Notes under the pieces: generated by a model
The model's database searches: none
Seen by the model: only the letters and a program-made list of their open reading frames with translations
What the model was told of the DNA's origin: nothing
Source: Gnetum montanum
Lineage: Eukaryota; Streptophyta; Gnetopsida; Gnetales; Gnetaceae
Length of the DNA stretch: 29,364 bases
Direction of reading: 5' to 3'
Assembly (NCBI GenBank): GCA_015680685.1
Contig: MNCI01009462.1
Span: 410,202 to 439,565 of the forward strand
Translations under genes and position numbers: made by a program
Shown: piece after piece, positions 1 through 16,515 of the stretch
Layout of the letters: each line of letters begins with the position of its first letter
How positions within the stretch are numbered: the stretch's first letter is position 1

Positions 1-17
1 CCCCCCCCCCCCCCCCC
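1..17. repeat. Poly-C homopolymer at the window edge
   Basis: Seventeen consecutive C residues open the window, followed directly by AT-rich DNA. No function is visible. It may be a genuine homopolymer or an artefact of assembly or polishing. Confidence 0.9.
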
Positions 18-3000
18 AAAATATAATTAACCATGCACTAACATATGCATGACTTCGACTAAAAGCATATATTTATATCATAGTTAAAATTCTAAAAATT
101 TTATTCTTTTTTAGAAGGAAAATTTTTTTATCCTTTAACACTTTTATACATTAATAAAGGATAAAGGATCATGTATCAATGTTACTTGTATATAATTGAG
201 ATTTGCGATTCTATTTTTTTAATGGATCATGAATTATTACTATCTTATATAGTTGTCATACATTATTAGTATAATTTAACAATGTCGGAACCATCGAGTC
301 CACCTATCATATCTACAGTTGCATTTAATCTTTGTCGTAGCATTGTAATGTAGCAATTGATTCGTTAAAGAATTGAGGAGATCATTGTAATGTAGCAATT
401 GATTCGTTAAAGAATTGAGGAGATCAAAATCAAGGGATTTCAAAGATAATAAGCTAAAAAGAGAAAAGAAAAAAGAAGATAGAAATGCAAACAAAGTAAT
501 CAAATTCCTGGGGAAGTGATTCCTCCTATTAAAGTGTAATAACTAATGATTTTATATCAATTGTATTATCATTGGAAAATTGAAATGGTTAAAATTGAAC
601 AAATGCCATAAACCAGAAGCTGAAAAAAGAAAATGAAGAAAAGCAACTTAAGAATGGGGTAAGGTATCAAATTCTTATAGAACTAATTTAGCTATTAAAA
701 TTAGGCAACGGGACTATTGTAGAAGAATAATTATGTCATTGGTATTGCTAGATCATCAAAGATAGTGGGCATTCCAACAGTATAGGTGACAGTATGTGAA
801 ATAGTTATTGATTATCATTGAGAATACTTTCAATAGCATTCACAACAATAAAAATAAGCCACAACTAATTGATCACATAGGCTACTCATAATCTTTGGTG
901 GACATTCAAAGGGTGATCAATGCCTTCAAGAAAAAATCAGCAATTTTAAAAATATGAAACTTTGCTCCATCTATTATAAATCCTACATTGGTATTTAGTT
1001 ATAATTCCATCCTTGTGGTCCATCCTGTGATTGTTTCTTTCACAAAAGAGGGCTTCTAAGGTTTAGTGCGGAAAATAGAATAGATTCAGGTATAAGTGTT
1101 TCCTTCTTACCATCCCTAACATAAGTTGAGCAAATGTTAATTATCAATTCAACCATTGTTTTAAATCATGTATGCTATAGGAAGTTAGATTTGCAATAGT
1201 GGTCATCCATCGACTTCTCATAGAAAATAAAGAAGGCTACAAACATGCAAAGTTAAAGCTATATGCGTTAATGCCTGACAAGCTGTTACAAGATCCTGAA
1301 GAGTTATCAAGCAAATGGTTAAAAACATAATCAACTATCTACATATCTTGTCTCTCTTCATGCATATGCAGTAGAAGGCATTCTTTTAGTTGTGTTACAA
1401 TACAAATTTCAGGTGGAGGATTAGTGGGAAAGATACAAGTGGCAACCTTGTAGTTTATTGCATGTGCACAGATGTCTTTGGTTATCCAACACCCTTGACA
1501 TGAATAAACTTGGTTAGAATAATGTTTTTGTAGTAAAGACTGCAAAACAATTCTTCGATAACTTGATCCATGCATGGAACTCTATGTTTAATGATGGTAG
1601 AGTGCCTATACGAGTACATGGGCTTGCATTGTTGCAGGTTCATTTGCAATTTTGTAGGACCTAGTAACGCTCTATTTGATGGGTCAATAATCTCAACTTT
1701 GCCTTTTATCTATACCCATCATCTGGTGAGATGATTGCTGCCAATGGTTGAAATTATGATCACGAAAATTTGATAAATTGTGTCTAGTGACATACGAGGT
1801 ACAGAAGAGGTGCTTGCCTAAGAAAAATTCTTGGGAGGTACATGTGCAAGTAGCCAACATCAAAGTTGTTAAGTTTTATCCTATTTTTGAACATCTGGCT
1901 TATATCGTTTTGATTTTTAGGCACAACACCTTGTGATTACAGTCTAAGACCTTTACCCTAATAGTTATGAATCAAAGTTTGAGCCATGGCAGAACAACCC
2001 TCTACTGAACGTTCACAACTGTCTAATATTCCAAATGTGAAGAGCAAACACTGATATGCAACACATCAATTATTGGGATTTATGGATTGACTGTGACACA
2101 ATCTTTAAACATACTTAAAAGAAGCTGTGTCATTGAATGTTGAGGACTAAACAAGATGTTGATCCTGTTAGATTTAACCATATATATTATATTTCAGTAA
2201 TTTCTTTATTTATTTCTAAAACAACAAACAAACAATTTTGCGACTCTTTATAGGTAAAAGGTGAAAGTTCTTGAAAGGAAAAAGCAAAGTAAAAACCATT
2301 TGTTTTTAGTTTTTTTTTAATCTTATGATAAATTTTGATGTCAAACACATAATGATTATAAATAATAATTACTTGAGTTCTATCCTATGATGATAAAGGA
2401 AAATGTTTTTCTGGTTTGTTTGAAAGCAATTCTGTATGTGTGTTTACAACACATTTGGTTTCTTATATTAAGGAATTTCAGGCTTCTTCAAACTGTGTTT
2501 GTTTCAATATGACTTGAATGCAGTGTTTTTAACTCTGATTGGGACTTAATAACTGTACCAACTCTGATTGAGAGTTATAACTGTCGGTTGATTGAGATGC
2601 AAGAAAACTTGCCCCGATCATTTATGTGAAATGGTTTTGGAGAGTTTTCACCGGTTAAGCCATGTAATAAAAGATACCGTCTTCTCTGTTTTGAGTTTTG
2701 ACAGAAATAAAACACTTAAATTCAAGCCAAGATAATGGTTTCTGAAATGGCAATGCTAAAGTCTCTTGAAATTTCTGGTTTCTTACACGATTGTAGGAAG
2801 GGAAACAGGATAATTTGTGACCAATGTAAATGTTACTCTGTAAACATCTTAAGATTGAAACAAGATAGTTATTCTTCAAAACTGGTATCCACATGTTTTT
2901 AATTCTTTCAAAACCTTCTGGTATCCTAAGTTTTTATTTTTTTGAAAACCTTTTAAGAACTATATTATTTTCTTTTTTAAGTTGACTTCCCCACATAACA

Positions 3001-3203
3001 ATTGATGTCCAGAGTCGCGATTTACTTTTAATACGAAATGACTTTTACCTTTCTACGTTACCATGTTGACACAAGAATTACAATATGATATTCACAATTT
3101 CATAAAATATGAATTATCATCTAGCCGATAAACAGCATGATTAGATGATTCAAGACCTATGTTTATGTGGCATGATAATCTTGAGATATGCTGTCTCAAT
3201 CAC
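18..3203. other. Intergenic DNA, no recognisable gene
   Basis: About 3.2 kb of AT-rich sequence with stops in all frames and no translated segment that I recognise. The only clear structure is a 42-bp tandem duplication at 341-424. The right end (about 2.9-3.2 kb) lies just downstream of the minus-strand endoglucanase gene and should contain its 3' UTR. A minus-strand AATAAA at 2933-2938 is one possible poly(A) signal, which is a weak inference from sequence alone. Confidence 0.6.
341..424. repeat. 42-bp perfect tandem duplication
   Basis: The 42-bp unit beginning cattgtaatgtagcaattga occurs twice head to tail (341-382 and 383-424) with no mismatch that I can see. Perfect identity in otherwise decayed DNA points to a recent local duplication. 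It lies in non-coding sequence. Confidence 0.95.
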
Positions 3204-7290
<4,087 letters not shown>

Positions 7291-7914
7291 TTTCCAAATA
7301 AAAGAAAATTCTTAAGACTTCATTTTCGGGATTTGTTGGCAGTACGCTTGGGAATTGTGATCATGTTCATGAGTGATTCTCCCTCCACGTATTTTTTCTA
7401 TCAGAGGTTGGGAACGGGATGCTTTACCAATACAAATAATTTGTTAAATAATAGATTTCGTCTCCTGGAATTTAGACGAGATGAATGGTTTTAAAATCTT
7501 GAGTTCCAAATCTGTTCCCGAAATGAAAAATGCTCATTTGTTCTTGTTAATGCCGGTGGATAATTTTTAAAAAGTCCTGTCAGACATGCGAATGCCCTGT
7601 GTGGCAATTCACAACATTGCGGCGAACTTGAAGTTTGAGTGATTTTATAATCATGCATTAATTTGACCTAGTTAATTATTTGAAATGCTATAAATTTGGA
7701 ATCACAAAATTTTTGAATTCAAAATTCGAGGTGTTTTTTATTCCTTGATTTTGAATTGTAATTTTTATCATCACCGGTTGATAACCTTTGCGAATTAGGT
7801 TTAAGGCACTCCTATGTTTTCTCACTTTCTATCAACTTAATGGGAAATATCCTTGTAAAAAAGATCTTTACAGTCATTCCTAATTACTTAATTGGCCACC
7901 CACTTAGCATAAAG

Positions 7915-7969
7915 AAACATTTTTGGGTCTCACACCCAAACATTTTTGGGTCTCACACCCAAACATTTT
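7915..7969. repeat. 23-bp tandem repeat with internal hairpin
   Basis: Two perfect copies of a 23-bp unit (7915-7937 and 7938-7960) plus 9 bases of a third. Each unit contains TTTGGGT and ACCCAAA as inverted arms around CTCAC, so each copy could form a 7-bp stem. Confidence 0.92.
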
Positions 7970-8274
7970 GTTCATAGTAATGATGCAAACCTAAATCCTT
8001 AATTTTTATTGGAAATATAAATATTCTAAGTTACATGCTACAAGTCCTTTTTAAAGTGGTGATTGCTCCAAAAATAAATATAATTAGTTATTCAATTTGA
8101 TTAAAAGTAGCTTAGCAAAAAGAATAGCATAAATGCATAGCTTATATGCTATGTTTACAAACAATAAATTTTCTAGTTGAATTGATAGTTATATGCAAAA
8201 TTAAGGAATGAATTCATGACCTCATAACTAAAGGTACTTTAACAATGAGCTTATAACCAACTCAATCATTTCAA

Positions 8275-8442
8275 TCCTTAATTGTGCATACAATTATGAA
8301 TTCAACCTGTAAGTTCAGTCAACCCTGAATCCTCAATTTTGCATACAACTATGAATTCACCCTCTATGTTCAATCAACCAACTTAATCATTTCAATTCTC
8401 AATTTTGCATACAAATATGAATTCACCTTGTAAGTTTAGTCA
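8275..8442. repeat. Three imperfect copies of a ~50-bp repeat
   Basis: Copies start near 8275, 8329 and 8396. Each carries the core GCATACAA, then TATGAATTCA, then a stretch ending GTCAA or ATCAA. The copies have diverged and the spacing differs (about 54 and 67 bp), so the duplication is old. It is non-coding. Confidence 0.85.
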
Positions 8443-9506
8443 ATGTTAAAAATAATTTTTCTAGTCATTATTACCTTCATCTCTTTTCATTTGAAGAGCT
8501 TTCCCTTGGTCTTATTAATTACAAAGTGTTTGAGCCTTTTTATGACACCTATACAAGAAATCGAATGTCTTAACAATTTAAAAATGTCAATGTTGAATGA
8601 GCTACCTCTAGTTATAGGGTTATGAAATCAATCCTTAGTTAGGGATACAACTAATAATTTAACTAATAAGCTAATTTAATGTTTTAAAAATATAAAATTT
8701 AAAATTTTTTGGGGTATCTATACATCTTTATGTTTTGGATTTTGATCGTTTTAAAATACTTTATTGTGAAAAATAATAGACTATGACAAATTAATATTTG
8801 AGTTAAAAGGTCTAAAATATTGATCAATATAATAGATGGTTTTTAAAAAGAAATAAAGCGTTTATTTAAATTAAGAATAGAAAAGGTACAAGAATTAAAG
8901 GGGAGTAATAAAACTCCTAGCCATTAGGAACACAATGTATGGGAAACCAGAGCCATTCTCACTTAAAAGGAAATTACAAAATTAAAATAGAATATTAGAA
9001 AACCATAGATCATTGTAAACCATTAAAGTTTAAGGAATGGACATAAGCAAAACTTGCAATAGAGCTAGAGCACAACACTAGGAACTTAACAATTGTTCAT
9101 TGAGAATCAAATTCTAAATTAGATGAACTAGATTTGTCCATAGCCAATATGAACATAACTTAAATAAGAGCCATTACAAAGTGGGTGCAGTTGTGCTTAT
9201 GACTAGAAGGATGAGTTGTGTTTGATGTGTCTAAAGTAGTGTTGTATCCACTTTGGCTTTTTTCACATATGTCAAAGACTTGGGTACATTCTATAGGTTT
9301 TTAGTGCTTAAGGCCATCTTTAGCAATCCAAATTCAACATTCTGTGTCATTTGCAGCATAGTTTTTGGATTTCTATCTCTAGCTTGCCAGGTATGACATT
9401 TCATGTCATTAGCAATGTCATTTTGGCTTTTCTTCTAGTGTTAACATTTGACATCAGCTACAACAATTCTATCTCCAACTTTTACATCTGTACATTGATT
9501 CTCCTA

Positions 9507-9588
9507 TCTAGAAGCTTCTAGAAGATTTTGTGGCCTTCAATGTGTTGTTTCTACATGATATACAAGGCTTTTTTGACCTATAAATAGG
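9507..9588 (+). promoter_or_regulatory. Promoter-like block: heat-shock-element palindrome plus TATA box
   Basis: TCTAGAAGCTTCTAGA at 9507-9522 is a perfect 16-bp palindrome. It contains alternating GAA and TTC units (GAAgcTTCtaGAA) with the 2-base spacing of a heat-shock element. A strong TATA box, CTATAAATAGG, follows at 9578-9588. This is the arrangement of a pol II promoter and would suit the U3 of an LTR. Element A's gag begins about 1.6 kb downstream, so this may be the remnant of its 5' LTR. I found no matching second LTR in the window, so that link is inference. Confidence 0.5.
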
Positions 9589-9776
9589 GAGGCATCATTA
9601 AAAAAAATGGTTTTCTTTTCATACTTTATGATTAGCATTTTACTTCATTAAGATCTTGAAGATTTGCTAAGCACTTGCAATCATCTTTACTACTCATAGT
9701 AGTTAACATTTTTATGATTGGTGATTTGGAAAACCTCTTCCAAAGACTCTACCTCTTTGTAGAATAATTATCCTCT

Positions 9777-9810
9777 ATGTGTGTGTGTGTGTACGCACAC
9801 GCACACACAT
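9777..9810. repeat. GT/AC microsatellite forming a near-perfect inverted repeat
   Basis: A (GT)n run switches to (CA)n at the centre (GTGTACGCAC), so that the 34-bp block is nearly self-complementary apart from a few CG interruptions. Such blocks usually arise by slippage and can form hairpins. Confidence 0.9.
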
Positions 9811-11220
9811 TACTACCGATGTATTATATTCCCTTCATGTTGTGCTCTTGACACATGGAAAAATCTCTTGGAATTAGGTCAATGCACTATTCTAATCCTT
9901 CCCTTTGCTTTGATAGTTGTTGGATCTACTATTGTTTCCACCAAATCTGCATAAGGTGCATGCATCAAAAAAGGTTAGGGTAACACAGCTCCTCCTTAGA
10001 TGTCTTTGATCTTTGATACATGTCCTAGAACATCTTTTGTAGGTTCTTGATTTTTTCTTTTCTACTATAATTTGGATTTTTTCCTTTAGGCTTTCTATCT
10101 CTGGCATTGTCTAAATCTACTACAAATCTAGCTCGTATTTTCTTGTGTTTTTCTTTCATTTAATGCTTTGATGAATTAGATCTATTTCTCTTTGCATCTT
10201 GTTGCCAATTTCTCTCATTTTGCCAACCACATACACGTTACGCTATATTTTATTTTGCATAGATCTACATGAGGTCTCTATGTGTTTTTTACAAGCTATT
10301 CCATGTGCTCGCTTTTCTTTCTATTCTTAATTTTCTACCATTTGACAAAAACATTTAGCTTATATTGTTAGATTTTATCCTACAATCTATAAGTTGTCTT
10401 TTGATTTGAGATAAATTATATGAAATTTTAGTTTTCTTGGACCATTATCTGGCCATGAGATTGCCTAAGTCAATTTCATGCTAGGCTATGTCAGATATCA
10501 TTATTACCACTATTCCTATCACAACATCGTTTTAGCACTAGAAGGAGAGCTTTCATAAAACTAAACATTCTTTCTAAGATTCACTCTCTATTTCAACTTG
10601 TGATTTTAATGTTTTCACATTTTTCTTTTATTTGCTAAGTGTTGTTGATATGCTACATTGACACATTGATGCCACATCATTATACCTACAACTCTAATGT
10701 CATTTATAGGTTTTCCTACTATCTAACTCTCATTGATATGACACATCAAAACATTGATGTAACATCATTTCTATGTGATTTCAAAATTATTTTTAAAATT
10801 GAAGCCTCTCACCTTTTTTTACAAGTGTGAACTTATTTTTAGGAAAAAATAGACACATTGGTAATAGCCCTATGAAGTCAAAACATTTCTTAAAGTCACT
10901 ACTATGGTATCATCATTTGGTTCAAGCTTTTACAAATCCAAAAACTAATAGAGACAAGGAGAAATCAAGTGTTCTCAAATAGATTGAGCTTGAAGGACTA
11001 TAGAAGATCCTATGCCAAATGGGAGCCAAGCTCTATCTTAACACTTGACATGTTCAAGCTCATGACAGAGTATGAGCATGCTAACGAGCTATCATCTTTT
11101 CTTCCTAATCTAGCTCGTTCTAATTGAACTAGATGACAAGGAAGTGAAGGAAATAACAAAATTCAACATGGAGTAAGATAAGATGTAGAAACATGTTCAC
11201 CTATAGATCAAAGAAGCTAG
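9811..11220. other. Degenerate sequence, possible minus-strand coiled-coil remnant
   Basis: No intact gene. On the minus strand between about 10250 and 9890 the translation is rich in Lys, Glu, Gln and Arg (for example EIESLKEKIQIIVEKKK), which resembles a coiled-coil fragment broken by stops. I do not recognise its family. The rest is featureless and leads into the decayed gag of element A. Confidence 0.35.
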
Positions 11221-13641
11221 AAGGAAGAACACCCTAGATTAGCCTCTCAACCCATATATCACTCTCAAAGTAAGGAGAGAAAGTATTGTGCCTAAGTTAG
11301 TTATCCATTTGACAAATGAAGATGAAGAGAAATTAGTATAGAAGCTTACCAAAAGCAACTCTAAATCATATCACATCAATAGTATTAACATCTTAGCTAC
11401 TCAAGGTACTACACCTAGATATGTTCCACTCATCACTAGACCATTTAGCATTCCTATCACCATTGCTTTTTCTTACTAGCTATTTTTTGTTACTAACATT
11501 AGTAACTCACATTCTATTTTCAATCCTCTATTTTGCCATTGGGAACTACCCATTCTATGCCTAAACCACAATCTACCATATCTCCATTTCAAACTTCTTC
11601 ACTTTCTACTCCTACTTTACAACTATTTAGCATTCCCTAAGTTACTAGCATATTCTCCTTTCCTATATACCCATCTAATCCAATCTCCTTGGGTACACTC
11701 ACTTATACAATCTTTGGACCTACTCCTTATGTGCATCCTTCCTTAACATCTTAACTCATTGCTATGCTTCCATCTACCATCAAATCCCCTAGAATAGATC
11801 CATGGTGGCTTGCATTACTCAATGATGTGATGCATCATCTTCAAAATAATGAAGACAAAATAGCAAAGGTGCTAAGCTTGCAAGATAATTCTTATGTTTC
11901 CTTTAACAAGATCTTAAGTTATCCTATAAGGTCTAGAATCCCTTTGCCCATCTTGTCTAAGAGAGTTTCACTGCCTACTTTCACTAAGTATAATGGAAAG
12001 ATAAGATATCCCATGAATCATGTGGTCATATTTAGAAATGAATGCATGCTTTTGGCTTCTTACCCACACATTGTACTAAGATGTTTCTTAAATTCTCTTT
12101 TTGGAAGGGCTTTAGAATGGTATAGGTTCCTAACATATGGATCTATCACCTCTCTGGAGCAACCACTAGTAGAATTCATTGAACATTTCAAGTTTAACAT
12201 GCTTCAAAGTATTAGCGTAATATATTTCTTTGCAATCAAACAATCTTCAAATGAGTCCATTGATAAAATCATCTCTTGATGAACAATGACATCTATGAAA
12301 CTACCTTATCATTTGGAGGAATATCATTTGCAAGATATCTTTGAAGTAACAATAATTAAGTACATTTAGAAAAGGATGACTTACCTTTTGCCTTACTCTT
12401 TGAATGATGTTTTCCTAATTGGTAGAAGTATTGAAGAAGTAGCCATTCAATGAAATAACCATAAATTCATATTAGTTCATAGTAAGGCTAACAAGGATGC
12501 CAAACAAGAGAAGAAACCACCAACTTCTGTAGGTGTTTCTTCTTTTTCTAAAGAATAAAACATCATTTCTTCAATTACTCTTTCTCTCACTTAGTCACAT
12601 AGGTCTTAAAGGAGTAGAGATAAGTACATCAAGATATCTATGAGGTACTCTATACATCTAAAAAATCTTCTTAGGGATTCCCACCAAAAGAAGAATTAGG
12701 TTTTTAACCAAAAAAAAAAGAAGCATACTATCGTCACATTTAGCTAATAGCTATGGATCCTTCTCAAAGGTAAGATGGTGACCTTGAGGTACCTAAGTCA
12801 TATGACTACTAAATATATTGCTACTATCATGAGACTGCTAGACATAACATATATAACTGCAAGAACATAAAGGATGACATCCAAGACCTCATTGATAAGG
12901 ATAAGATAGTGATGTAGAGTAATCCATCCACTATGCTTTTGAACAACCAACAACTTGAAGTATTTCAGAATCCTTTGAGAGCTAGAGACACAATTTCAGC
13001 TTCAAGTATGAATACAAAGCTCATAAGTCTTGACCTAAAGAGCCTTATTTCATTCTTTGGTTTAACTACAAACAATCTAAGTAGTTATCACTACAATCTT
13101 AAAAGTCTTATGTGATTCACTAGTGTAACAATCCCATCATAGCATTCAAATCAAAGCATTCCTTCTAATCTCCTTATCACATTCATGCTATAAATTCCCA
13201 TCATACCACTTTTTCTCAATATATATATTCATTCACTTCTCATCCTACTTGATCTCATGCTAAACCCTAAACACTCCTGCATATACCAAATCTCAAACAT
13301 CCTCCTTTCCTTCATTTCACATGAAGATTCTCATCTATAGTTAATAGATTAATAAGTCATTTTTAGCTAAGAAAAAGGAAAAGACTACTAATGCCTAGAG
13401 GCAACCTTCTAAAGTAACAAATAAGGTTTCTTTCTAGTAGCAATAGGAGCTTGCTTTCTCAAGTAGCCTTCCACCTTATTCTAATCCTATATAGCTAGTT
13501 ACAATAGTACCTACTTTGCAAGTATCTTAGCCTATGGAAAATAAGGTATTATAGTAGATGATCATCATTGTTCATTCTAAGGATACTAACTTATCCTTAT
13601 ATGATCTCATGACAATCTTTAAAGAACATCATGTTACACTA
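11221..13641 (+). pseudogene. Decayed gag of element A (Ty3/gypsy)
   Basis: The longest open piece, 11764-12279, carries a retrotransposon gag domain: PTFTKYNGKIRYPMNHV, then LNSLFGRALEWY, then FIEHFKFN, matching the order of the family (a P-F-Y-G lead, the SL-G-A-WY core, an F--F helix). Upstream is a Pro/Ser/Thr-rich leader. Downstream, in another frame at 12816-12860, lies a degenerate zinc-knuckle block YCYYHETARHNIYNC followed by an IQDLID motif, typical of plant Ty3/gypsy gag ends. Stops and frameshifts between these pieces show that it is dead. The last part runs open up to the insertion site of element 1. The product would have been a capsid protein. Confidence 0.75.
13637..13641. repeat. 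Target-site duplication CACTA, left copy
   Basis: CACTA directly precedes the first base of the 5' LTR of element 1. The same five bases follow the 3' LTR at 20471-20475. Five bp is the usual Ty3/gypsy duplication size. Confidence 0.9.
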
Positions 13642-14538
13642 TGATGAGTCATGAATTTGCTGGCTATGATATCGCAGCTGTGATATATCAGCCCTGTTGT
13701 ATCAGTAGCTGAGATATTGTAGCGGGCATGATATCACAGCTGCGATATCGCATACGCAATATCATGTACACGATATCGCGTATGCAATATCATAGTGTGC
13801 AGAAATTTCTATAAATAAGAGGTGGCTTTCCTAGTTTTAGGTATTAGGAGTTAGAAGTAGCGAAGCTCTGGCAGTTTGATCCCTCTAGAGTTAGATTATT
13901 TTTCCATGTCTTCCCGTAGTATGGTGAATGTAATTGTACGGTGTCTTGATTCGAGTGTGACGTACTTGGACACGCACATGATCGGCAATAAAGATCGAGA
14001 TTACTTCATCATTGCAACATTCACTTTGTTATTTATTTGTTTATTTATTTAATGTTATTTACTATTTTCTCTCTCTCACCCTTAAACTCCTAGAACATGG
14101 AACGGGTACGACGTGATTACAAGCATTTAAGTGTGACTGCTTGGTAGCCTAGTGGCGTACCTAGGATCTGCACTTGGTAATCCTAGTGGTAGTTGTGCAT
14201 GAGGTCCAAGATGTGTACGGTTGATCAAGGAATTGGTTGCTCATTATACTTAGGCTAGATTAGATTCTCTTACCCTTTTCCTCCTAGCTTAGCTTAGTTA
14301 ATATCATTTTCCACTGCCTTCAGGAGTAGCGTTAGAATTAGGAACACATCATACACCTCATCTAGACTAAACCATATGTGACAAATACAATACTAGTCTA
14401 GGTGGAAAGACAGCAAACTATGACCTAAGGATAACTATCTAGGTGCCACAACTAGTCTGTCTGCGGAGTTCGACCGGATTGCGCGTGAGAATGCTCGTAT
14501 TCATATGGTTGAGTGTAGGGGTACCTCGCCACTCATCA
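13642..14538 (+). repeat. 5' LTR of element 1
   Basis: Begins TGATGAGTCATGAATTT and ends GCCACTCATCA, giving 8-bp terminal inverted repeats. U3 contains the GATATC palindrome array and a TATA box (TATAAATA at 13810-13817). An AATAAA at 13987-13992 could be the poly(A) signal, so R would lie at about 13.84-14.02 kb. U5 includes two imperfect copies of a TTGGTA(n)CCTAGTGG motif that are expanded in element 2. Confidence 0.95.
13660..13817 (+). promoter_or_regulatory. U3 promoter of element 1: GATATC palindrome array plus TATA box
   Basis: Between 13660 and 13795 the sequence GATATC or a near variant recurs about every 15-35 bp (for example 13668, 13744 and 13772), often within larger palindromes such as GCGATATCGC, with CG sometimes decayed to TG or CA. 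The TATA box TATAAATA follows at 13810. The 3' LTR has the same design at 19590-19749 with a slightly different array. The array is probably an enhancer with repeated binding sites for a dimeric factor. The factor is unknown. Confidence 0.7.
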
Positions 14539-14539
14539 T

Positions 14540-14557
14540 TGGCGTCGTTGCTGGGAA
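14540..14557 (+). other. Primer-binding site, tRNA-Asp-like
   Basis: TGGCGTCGTTGCTGGGAA begins one base after the 5' LTR. It matches the plant tRNA-Asp type primer site TGGCGCCGTTGCCGGGGA at 15 of 18 bases, and all three differences are C-to-T or G-to-A changes expected from methylation decay. The comparison sequence is recalled, not searched. Confidence 0.8.
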
Positions 14558-15631
14558 CGGTGCTAGTTATCTAGATTAGTTATATCATACAAGGTCGCTA
14601 TATAGGACTTAACGATATATCTCTTAGGAAGAAGAAATAATTATAAAAATTCACATACAAATTCACACACAACTTCACAACAATGCCTCTTCTACAAGAT
14701 CACGATAGTGCCATGCTTAGTGAGGAAGTTCATTGGAGAACCAATGAACTAGATGACAATGAAGATTGGAGTATGCAACCTTGTGCAGGAGTCCCCTATG
14801 TTTATGAACACCCCAATGATACTCAAAGACTCTCGTCATCCAACTCTAACATCTCTAGTGAGGATGAGACATCCCATAGAACGAGGAGGCCCAAAAGGCC
14901 TAGGACCTTCTCAATAACTAACAAGAACTTACTTGGGGATGATTGGAAGACTTTCAAAAGTCATAACGATTTTTACAGTTCCTTCTCTTCCTCTACTCCT
15001 TCAACATTAGATTGTGACACAGATGACTATCTTTCAAGGGATCGGCATGGAACTAAAAATCGAGCTCACAAAGAAAATCAAGAATGCCAACATAAACAAA
15101 GGCAACATCATCCCAACTTACAAACTCACAACCTACTTAGTGATGATGAACCCTTGCTGGTGACTAAGAGCCTAATGCCAATACAAGAGGCTATTTGAAT
15201 CTCACATAGGCATCATAAAGAGAGTCATCTACCCAGGCTCGATTTAAACAACTTCCCTAACTTCTTAGGAGGCTATGATTTAGATCCGTATCAACATTTA
15301 CAAGCCTTCTGCGATGCCTGTACATGGAACAACATTGATAATAGATGGAAAAAACTTAAGCTCTTCCTATGACACTCGTTGACCAAGCAAAATTATGGTA
15401 TAGATTGTTAAAACCAAATTTGATATGACACTGGTCAACAATGGTAGAAGTCTTTAACGAAAAATATCAAACCTATGCAAGAGTGTCAGCCTTGAGGAAA
15501 CAAATCCAAGGATGGAAAGAAGCAAAACATGAACCCTTGGACATGGCCTTAGAAAGATATTATGCATTGTTAAACAATTGTCTAGGCCATGAGTTTTCTG
15601 AGGAAAGGCTAATGTACCATATCATTGATGG

Positions 15632-15694
15632 NNNNNNNNNNNNNNNNNNNNNNNNNNNNNNNNNNNNNNNNNNNNNNNNNNNNNNNNNNNNNNN
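15632..15694. other. Assembly gap (63 N)
   Basis: Sixty-three undetermined bases within the element 1 gag, between the capsid domain and the knuckle. The frame before (HIID) and the frame after (INKMLEW) do not agree across 63 bases, so the true gap length is probably different. Confidence 1.
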
Positions 15695-16515
15695 ATCAAT
15701 AAGATGTTGGAATGGATGTATCAAAAGTGTGGAGGATATTTCAACAATATTGGAGATAAAGTTTTGACAACCCAGGAAGCAAGACAAAACATTAGACAAT
15801 CGAAAAGAAGGGATAAAGAAAAGAAGAGCTCAACTGCCAATTATACATATGAATGCAACATATGCTTGTACGATCACCCCAAGGGTCAATGCCCAATCTC
15901 GTCACATTTATATGAGCATTGGGGAAATGTGTTACATATAGAGTTCATATAGAGATATTGTGTTCGATCACAGTGGAAACAATCCCAGTCATGGGGGAGA
16001 CCACCCTTAGACTGGAGGCACCCTTCATATTTTCAGAATTCAAATGCTTATCATGTTTAACATCCTATTTCTCCAACTGAGCCAACATACTTTATCTTAC
16101 CACACTACTATTCCCCATAATACTATCAACCCATGCCTCCAACACAACCACCACCTTGTGCACCTTATCCTCCTCCTAATTTTTAGCATTCTCATCCTTT
16201 CCCTCCTTATACATCGCCACCAACTGCCCCTTACATACCTGCACCACTGCAACCCACGAAAAACACTTGTGCTACTACTACTAATAGTAGTGAAGAGCCT
16301 CCTCAACATCAAAAGAATCCTTTCTTTAAACATGGCCATAGGAAGGGACAACACAATTCTGAGGCCACTGCACCTTCCAACCTAGCACAAGTCCAACGCT
16401 GTGGTGCACCCTTACCTTCAAACCCAACGCCTCATGTAACTTCATCAAGGCCACCAACTCACACTCCAACAACCATACGGCCCAATGAACACAATCATGG
16501 GAGGCATCAACCCAA

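Larger units (their letters stand above)
7291..9506. other. Intergenic AT-rich DNA with short repeats
   Basis: No reading frame here resembles a protein I know, and short frames are broken by stops. The visible structure is two small tandem arrays, at 7915-7969 and 8275-8442. The sequence from about 8.8 kb onward may be the left end of an old LTR element whose promoter is at 9507-9588, but I could not place its boundary. Confidence 0.5.

Noticed and set aside
341-424. CRISPR-like repeats
   Set aside because: Direct tandem duplication without spacers in a plant nuclear context.
500-2000. Possible hAT-type transposase remnant
   Set aside because: A few suggestive fragments, but no motif order that I could defend.
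8443-8625. 60-residue hydrophobic plus-strand frame
   Set aside because: AT-rich chance frame with no start context, homology or neighbours to support it.
15560-15799. Open frames running through the N gap
   Set aside because: They include undetermined bases and conflict with the gag frames on either side.
16044-16385. Plus- and minus-strand frames rich in Leu, His, Arg and Trp
   Set aside because: They are shadows of the Pro/Gln-rich gag tail in the frame that contains MPPTQPPP and continues into the 180-bp repeat.
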